9,229 nt of DNA from Deltaproteobacteria bacterium (GTDB lineage: Bacteria > Desulfobacterota > JADFXK01): contig JADFYA010000118.1 of assembly GCA_015233285.1 (NCBI GenBank), positions 1-9,229 on the forward strand, in the 5' to 3' direction. Position numbers and translations under genes: made by a program. Each line of letters starts with the position of its first letter. Position 1 is the first letter of the stretch. Of the stretch, positions 6,652 through 9,229 are shown piece by piece. The notes under the pieces were generated by a model. The model had not been told where the DNA came from, searched no databases, and saw nothing but the letters and a program-made list of their open reading frames with translations.

Positions 6652-6961
6652 AGCTCAACATTACCGGGATAAAGGGTTAAAGCAAAATGCACGGGATGCC
6701 TCCCGGCGGATTAAGAGACGGTCCCGACACCGAACTGTGTGGAGATAGGGCAAAAAAAGGCGGACGCGGAAGACCGGGTAATATTTACCGCGTTTTTTCC
6801 CGGATGGCAAGTAATATCAGAACGGCCAGGCCGCTAGGACCATATTCCGGAACCAAAGGTCCAATCCAGGTGACGGAGAACCAACTCAAGGAACTTCCTC
6901 GTTCTTCTAAGTTTGTTTGCCGACTTGACGGTCTGGCCGCATCAGTTGATTCCCCGGTTTC
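6652..6961. other. Divergent intergenic region, no convincing gene
   Basis: This region lies between the phosphoesterase start (minus) and the promoter of the zinc-ribbon gene (plus). A 92-codon plus-strand frame (6687-6965) crosses it, but it lacks an RBS, uses many GGA, AGA and AGG codons, and shows no recognisable motif. I do not call it. Visible structure is limited to the hairpin at 6764-6798, the GGTAA/TTACC palindrome at 6777-6789 and GGACC/GGTCC at 6837-6862. No good promoter for the minus-strand phosphoesterase is evident. Confidence 0.5.
6754..6798. terminator. Hairpin flanked by A and T runs, weak bidirectional terminator candidate
   Basis: ACGCGG (6764-6769) pairs with CCGCGT (6788-6793), and T6 follows directly on the plus strand (6793-6798). 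On the minus strand the stem is followed, after five bases, by T7 corresponding to the A run ending at about 6758. The 18-nt loop contains a second palindrome, GGTAA TAT TTACC (6777-6789), which competes with the outer stem or could be an operator. No gene clearly needs a terminator here. Confidence 0.3.
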
Positions 6962-6990
6962 TTGACAGGACGGGACGACTGTGCTATGGT
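6962..6990 (+). promoter_or_regulatory. Sigma70-type promoter for the zinc-ribbon gene
   Basis: A perfect -35 TTGACA (6962-6967) is followed after exactly 17 nt by TATGGT (6985-6990), four of six matches to the -10 consensus. Transcription would start near 6997, leaving a leader of about 115 nt before the ATG at 7113. The combination of perfect -35, ideal spacing, RBS and downstream terminator makes it the best promoter in the window. Confidence 0.75.
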
Positions 6991-6996
6991 ACGCAT

Positions 6997-7112
6997 TAGA
7001 GGAACCTCCGTTTTTTGTACTGAAGCCAATTTCAGGGTCCTTTCAAACGACGTGGCAACTGATCAGCCGTTTTGGCACCCCAAACATTCCATCAAAAACC
7101 AAGGAGGAAACT
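6997..7112 (+). promoter_or_regulatory. 5' leader of the zinc-ribbon gene
   Basis: This is the stretch of about 115 nt between the inferred transcription start and the ATG. It has a T6 run at 7011-7016 just after a GAGG/CCTC near-repeat, and a small hairpin CTGAA/TTCAG around 7020-7035. AAGGAGG at 7101-7107 is an ideal ribosome binding site five bases before the start codon. No known riboswitch consensus could be recognised. The length leaves room for regulation, but none is shown. Confidence 0.4.
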
Positions 7113-7298
7113 ATGAGCACTACACCTCAACACTGTCCGGGTTTTGAACAGAATAAAACACTGCAATCATTCATTTGCAAGTGCCCCAACTGTGGTAAGG
7201 AAAAGGAGATTTTCTCCGACGAATTCAATAAGACGCACACCTGCTCCGGGTGTAGCCAGGCCATCGACTTCACCAAATGCACTCTGGAAAACAGTTAG
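7113..7298 (+). CDS. Small zinc-ribbon protein (61 aa)
   Basis: This short soluble protein begins MSTTPQHCPGFEQ. It has cysteines at 8, 22, 24, 27, 44, 47 and 56. CKCPNCGKEKE (22-32) and TCSGCSQ (43-49) form two CxxC knuckles about 17 residues apart, the layout of a rubredoxin-like or zinc-ribbon metal site. EIFSDEFNKTHTC between them, and IDFTKC after, look like conserved blocks. I associate this pattern with small uncharacterised proteins of anaerobic Desulfobacterota, but the name and role are unknown to me. The start is set by AAGGAGG five bases upstream. Longer frames starting at 6981 lack an RBS and overlap the promoter. The gene has its own promoter and terminator, so it is probably expressed alone and at a good level. 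The cysteines suggest metal binding or an adaptor role rather than enzymatic activity. Confidence 0.85.
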   Translation: MSTTPQHCPGFEQNKTLQSFICKCPNCGKEKEIFSDEFNKTHTCSGCSQAIDFTKCTLENS

Positions 7299-7318
7299 TA
7301 TTGATCCCCAGAGTGCGT
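7277..7318 (+). repeat. Long inverted repeat across the zinc-ribbon stop codon
   Basis: GCACTCTGG (7279-7287) and CCAGAGTGC (7308-7316) match perfectly over nine bases around a 20-nt loop that holds the TAG stop. In RNA the stem extends by a U-G and an A-U pair, to eleven. There is no T tract after it, so it is not a terminator. It may stabilise or process the transcript, or separate translation of the two reading frames. Confidence 0.6.
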
Positions 7319-7330
7319 CACATTTGTAGC

Positions 7331-7391
7331 GGGGGCGGAGTACCTCATGGCCGTCAAGAGTTTTTCGGCTCTTAGAGCTATGACGCGCCCC
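7331..7391 (+). promoter_or_regulatory. Foldable RNA segment covering the start of a possible small ORF
   Basis: Three nested stems are visible by eye. GGGGCG (7332-7337) pairs with CGCCCC (7386-7391), CGTCA (7352-7356) with TGACG (7381-7385), and AAGAG (7356-7360) with CTCTT (7369-7373). The first stem would tie up the GGAG that precedes ATG 7347. It matches no riboswitch family that I can recall. Some of the pairing could be incidental to coding sequence. Confidence 0.35.
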
Positions 7392-7454
7392 GTCATGTTT
7401 CCGGACCACACCCTTGTCAACACACAGAACCAGGATTATATCGCCGACCAATAA
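7347..7454 (+). CDS. Possible 35-aa small protein after the zinc-ribbon gene
   Basis: ATG at 7347 opens a 35-codon frame, MAVKSFSALRAMTRPVMFPD and then HTLVNTQNQDYIADQ, ending TAA at 7454. GGAG (7337-7340) stands six bases upstream, and codon choice resembles the neighbouring genes, with mostly C or G in third positions. The frame ends 15 nt before the intrinsic terminator that closes the zinc-ribbon transcript, so it would be the second cistron of that mRNA. There is no membrane segment, signal or cysteine. I recognise no family. It could be a real small protein or a chance frame inside a structured 3' UTR. Confidence 0.4.
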   Translation: MAVKSFSALRAMTRPVMFPDHTLVNTQNQDYIADQ

Positions 7455-7469
7455 CCCAATAACTTACCA

Positions 7470-7502
7470 GGGCTTAAAGACAAATTTAAGCCCTTTATTT
7501 TT
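7470..7502 (+). terminator. Intrinsic terminator
   Basis: A perfect 9-bp stem GGGCTTAAA (7470-7478) / TTTAAGCCC (7485-7493) with loop GACAAA is followed by TTTATTTTT (7494-7502). It is correctly oriented to end the transcript that starts near 6997. A second small hairpin, GGTGG GTAA CCACC (7504-7517) with a GNRA-type loop, follows directly. Confidence 0.92.
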
Positions 7503-7634
7503 GGGTGGGTAACCACCACTCAATGCTTAACCGGCAGCTCACGTTTTTCGGCATTTCTGATCCCGGCTCAACCTGATTCTGTCCGGCAGGGCTAACGGAA
7601 TGATATCTTTTCATAACTAATCCAGGGAGGCGTC
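7503..7634 (+). promoter_or_regulatory. Upstream region of the lipoprotein gene
   Basis: These 132 nt run from the terminator to the TTG start. They must hold the lipoprotein promoter, but no clear -35/-10 pair is visible. TGATATC and CATAACT near 7602-7617 are only loose -10 candidates. The GGTGG-GTAA-CCACC hairpin at 7504-7517 and two copies of CCGGCAG (about 7531 and 7582) are the only other structure. AGGGAGG at 7624-7630 is a strong ribosome binding site. Confidence 0.35.
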
Positions 7635-9229
7635 TTGAAGCTTAAGAGAGAAACATCATTCTTAAATATCCTGGCCGTTCTTGTGCTGGTCTTCCTGGCT
7701 TGTTCAGCCTGCACTGAAGAGCCAACGCCGCCCGCCGTTCAACCGGACCTGCCGGTGATCGTTCCGGAATACCCATTACGCAAAGGAACCATCCGAAACC
7801 CGGTGACCATTGCCAAATTGAGACACATCACCAGTGAACCCGGCAAAGACAAAGGACTGATTATCGATCTGGGCGACAAATCAATGGAAGGAATCACCCT
7901 AACCAGTCCCTATCCCTTTGAATCCGGGATAGCTGATTATCCCGTAATTCAGTATCAAAATCGGGAAATATTGACCGGCGGCCGCGGGTTGCTCCAGATC
8001 AAGGAAACAGCCCCAAAGAAATCAAGCATGTATCACCGTTTACCCGGTGTCTTTCCGCCGGCCACCAAAAGCATCGCCTTCCGGTTATACCTTCTTCGTC
8101 CCCAGGTCACTCGTGATGAACAATTCGGTTATTATGACGGCCTGGTCAATTACCGGCTAACCAAGGAGACGTTTGTCAAGAACCTGTCCCTGGTGGAAGG
8201 TCCCCAGATCATCGTTACGAGCGATTCCCCCACCCAGGCGAATATCATCTGGGAGACCGACTTACCATCGTTAGGCCAGGTTTTTCTGGCCCGGGTCATT
8301 AGTCCCTCGCCCAAAACCACACCCCAGTCCGGCCCGGCCGTCAAAGTCGGCAATGTCGACTATCAGGTCGACACCGTTGTCTCCTTTTCCGAGGCCTCCC
8401 AACTCTCCCGCCATCAACTCGCCATCGGCGGTCTGCAACCTGGGTCTGAATATATTTACGTGGTCCAAGGCGATACACCCAATGGCGAACGCATCGTCTC
8501 GGAACCATATCTTTTTAAGGCAGCGCCCCAACCCGGCCAGGGCTCGGTCATTTTCAGCTTCATCAGCGATACCAGGGCTGGTGATGAACGGGGCGAACGG
8601 GATTACATGGGGCACAACAGCGCGGTCTTGTCCCGTTTAACCGAAGATGCCTATCGCCGCGGGGCGGAGTTGATGCTCGCGGGCGGAAACTTAGTTAAGG
8701 GTTTTACCTCTGATATCGAAGACTTTCGGCTGCAACTGAAAGGATGGAAGCAATCTGTGGCGGGGTTCTGGCGAAGTCGGCCGGTTTTCACGGCCATGGG
8801 CAACCATGAGGCTTTGTCTAATGTTTATGATGACGGTAGTCCTCATGGGATCCATATGGACAAATGGCCCTATAATGAACAAAGCGCCGAGGCTGTCTTT
8901 GCCGATGAATTCTGCAATCCGGTCAATGGTCCGCAACCTTCCGACCCACGCCGGCCCACCTACAAGAAAAACGCTTACCATTTCCAATACGGACCGGTAC
9001 TATTCATCTGCGTCAACAACAACTACTGGTGGACCACAGATCAAGCCATTTCCACGTATGGCGGATCCCCGCAAGGTTATATCTTTGAGGATCAGTTAGT
9101 TTGGTTTGAAAATGTGCTGACCCAGGCCAAGGCAAACGCCACTATCCGCTATATCGTTGTCTATTGCCAACAAGTGGTCTTTCCCTGCGGCGGGCACATG
9201 CAGGACGGGATGTGGTGGAATGGGAACAA
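7635..9229 (+). CDS. Lipoprotein with beta-sandwich and calcineurin-like phosphoesterase domain (3' end missing)
   Basis: The frame is open for 531 codons and cut by the window edge. TTG at 7635 follows AGGGAGG by four bases. Residues 5-26 are a lipoprotein signal (VLVLVFLACSAC), with Cys23 or Cys26 as the lipidation site. It is therefore probably anchored in the outer membrane or periplasm. Residues 30-185 are unrecognised. Residues 185-305 resemble a fibronectin III or purple-acid-phosphatase N-domain (NIIWETDLPSLGQVFLARV; LQPGSEYIYVVQGD). The phosphoesterase domain begins at SFISDTRAGD (Asp312) and includes MGNHE (388-392) and PCGGHMQDGMWW (His521). The second motif, normally GGD, reads GGN at 350-352, and the later His position reads CQQ (Gln512). 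The final GHxH motif lies beyond the window. Divergent metal ligands make the activity uncertain. The substrate is unknown. Confidence 0.85.
   Translation, partial: MKLKRETSFLNILAVLVLVFLACSACTEEPTPPAVQPDLPVIVPEYPLRKGTIRNPVTIAKLRHITSEPGKDKGLIIDLGDKSMEGITLTSPYPFESGIADYPVIQYQNREILTGGRGLLQIKETAPKKSSMYHRLPGVFPPATKSIAFRLYLLRPQVTRDEQFGYYDGLVNYRLTKETFVKNLSLVEGPQIIVTSDSPTQANIIWETDLPSLGQVFLARVISPSPKTTPQSGPAVKVGNVDYQVDTVVSFSEASQLSRHQLAIGGLQPGSEYIYVVQGDTPNGERIVSEPYLFKAAPQPGQGSVIFSFISDTRAGDERGERDYMGHNSAVLSRLTEDAYRRGAELMLAGGNLVKGFTSDIEDFRLQLKGWKQSVAGFWRSRPVFTAMGNHEALSNVYDDGSPHGIHMDKWPYNEQSAEAVFADEFCNPVNGPQPSDPRRPTYKKNAYHFQYGPVLFICVNNNYWWTTDQAISTYGGSPQGYIFEDQLVWFENVLTQAKANATIRYIVVYCQQVVFPCGGHMQDGMWWNGN

Noticed and set aside
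6687..6965. A 92-codon plus-strand frame in the divergent intergenic region
   Set aside because: It has no ribosome binding site, shows an unusual codon mix (many GGA, AGA, AGG), contains no recognisable motif, and ends within a strong promoter. It may be a chance frame, although no other gene occupies the area.
7331..7391. tRNA or a known riboswitch in the foldable segment
   Set aside because: There is no cloverleaf, anticodon arm or CCA end, and no match to the c-di-GMP, fluoride or SAM consensus patterns that I can recall.
7167..7451. A 94-codon minus-strand frame opposite the zinc-ribbon gene
   Set aside because: It is antisense to a gene with a promoter, RBS and terminator, and lacks any of these itself.

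Overview
The window looks like chromosomal DNA of a mid-GC Gram-negative bacterium. The gene content and the style of the small zinc-ribbon protein remind me of the former Deltaproteobacteria (Desulfobacterota). That placement is an inference from family resemblance, not something the sequence proves.

Minus strand, 5227 down to 533: a compact translation-to-envelope operon in the classical bacterial order rpsB - tsf - pyrH - frr - uppS - cdsA. Gaps run from an 8-nt overlap to 57 nt. It supplies ribosomal protein S2, elongation factor EF-Ts, UMP kinase, ribosome recycling factor, undecaprenyl diphosphate synthase and CDP-diglyceride synthase. Five of the six genes start with GTG or TTG. EF-Ts is unusual: its core is tandemly duplicated, with recognisable DNA-level similarity between the copies. 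The operon ends at cdsA, without dxr or rseP. It is followed at once by a 42-bp heptamer tandem repeat and then about 430 nt with no convincing gene. That stretch contains a strong palindrome near 164-204. The first 61 bases may be the C-terminal end of a plus-strand gene.

Minus strand, 6651 down to 5401: a membrane-anchored YkuE-type metallophosphoesterase lies upstream of rpsB. It has 3-4 N-terminal membrane segments, then an internal twin-arginine-like motif, then a catalytic domain with all its metal ligands. Its 3' end runs through C7 and T10 homopolymers.

Plus strand, 6962 to 7502: a self-contained transcription unit with a good sigma70-type promoter, a leader of about 115 nt and a 61-aa zinc-ribbon protein. 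After it come a long inverted repeat across the stop codon, a possible 35-aa small ORF in a foldable region, and a textbook intrinsic terminator.

Plus strand, 7635 to the window end: the first 531 codons of a lipoprotein with a purple-acid-phosphatase-like layout (beta-sandwich, then calcineurin-like phosphoesterase). At least two expected metal-ligand positions appear substituted. The ORF is cut by the window edge.

The least explained parts are the zinc-ribbon transcription unit with its small ORF, the EF-Ts duplication and the altered phosphoesterase. I see no CRISPR array, tRNA, rRNA, transposase or defence-gene cluster.
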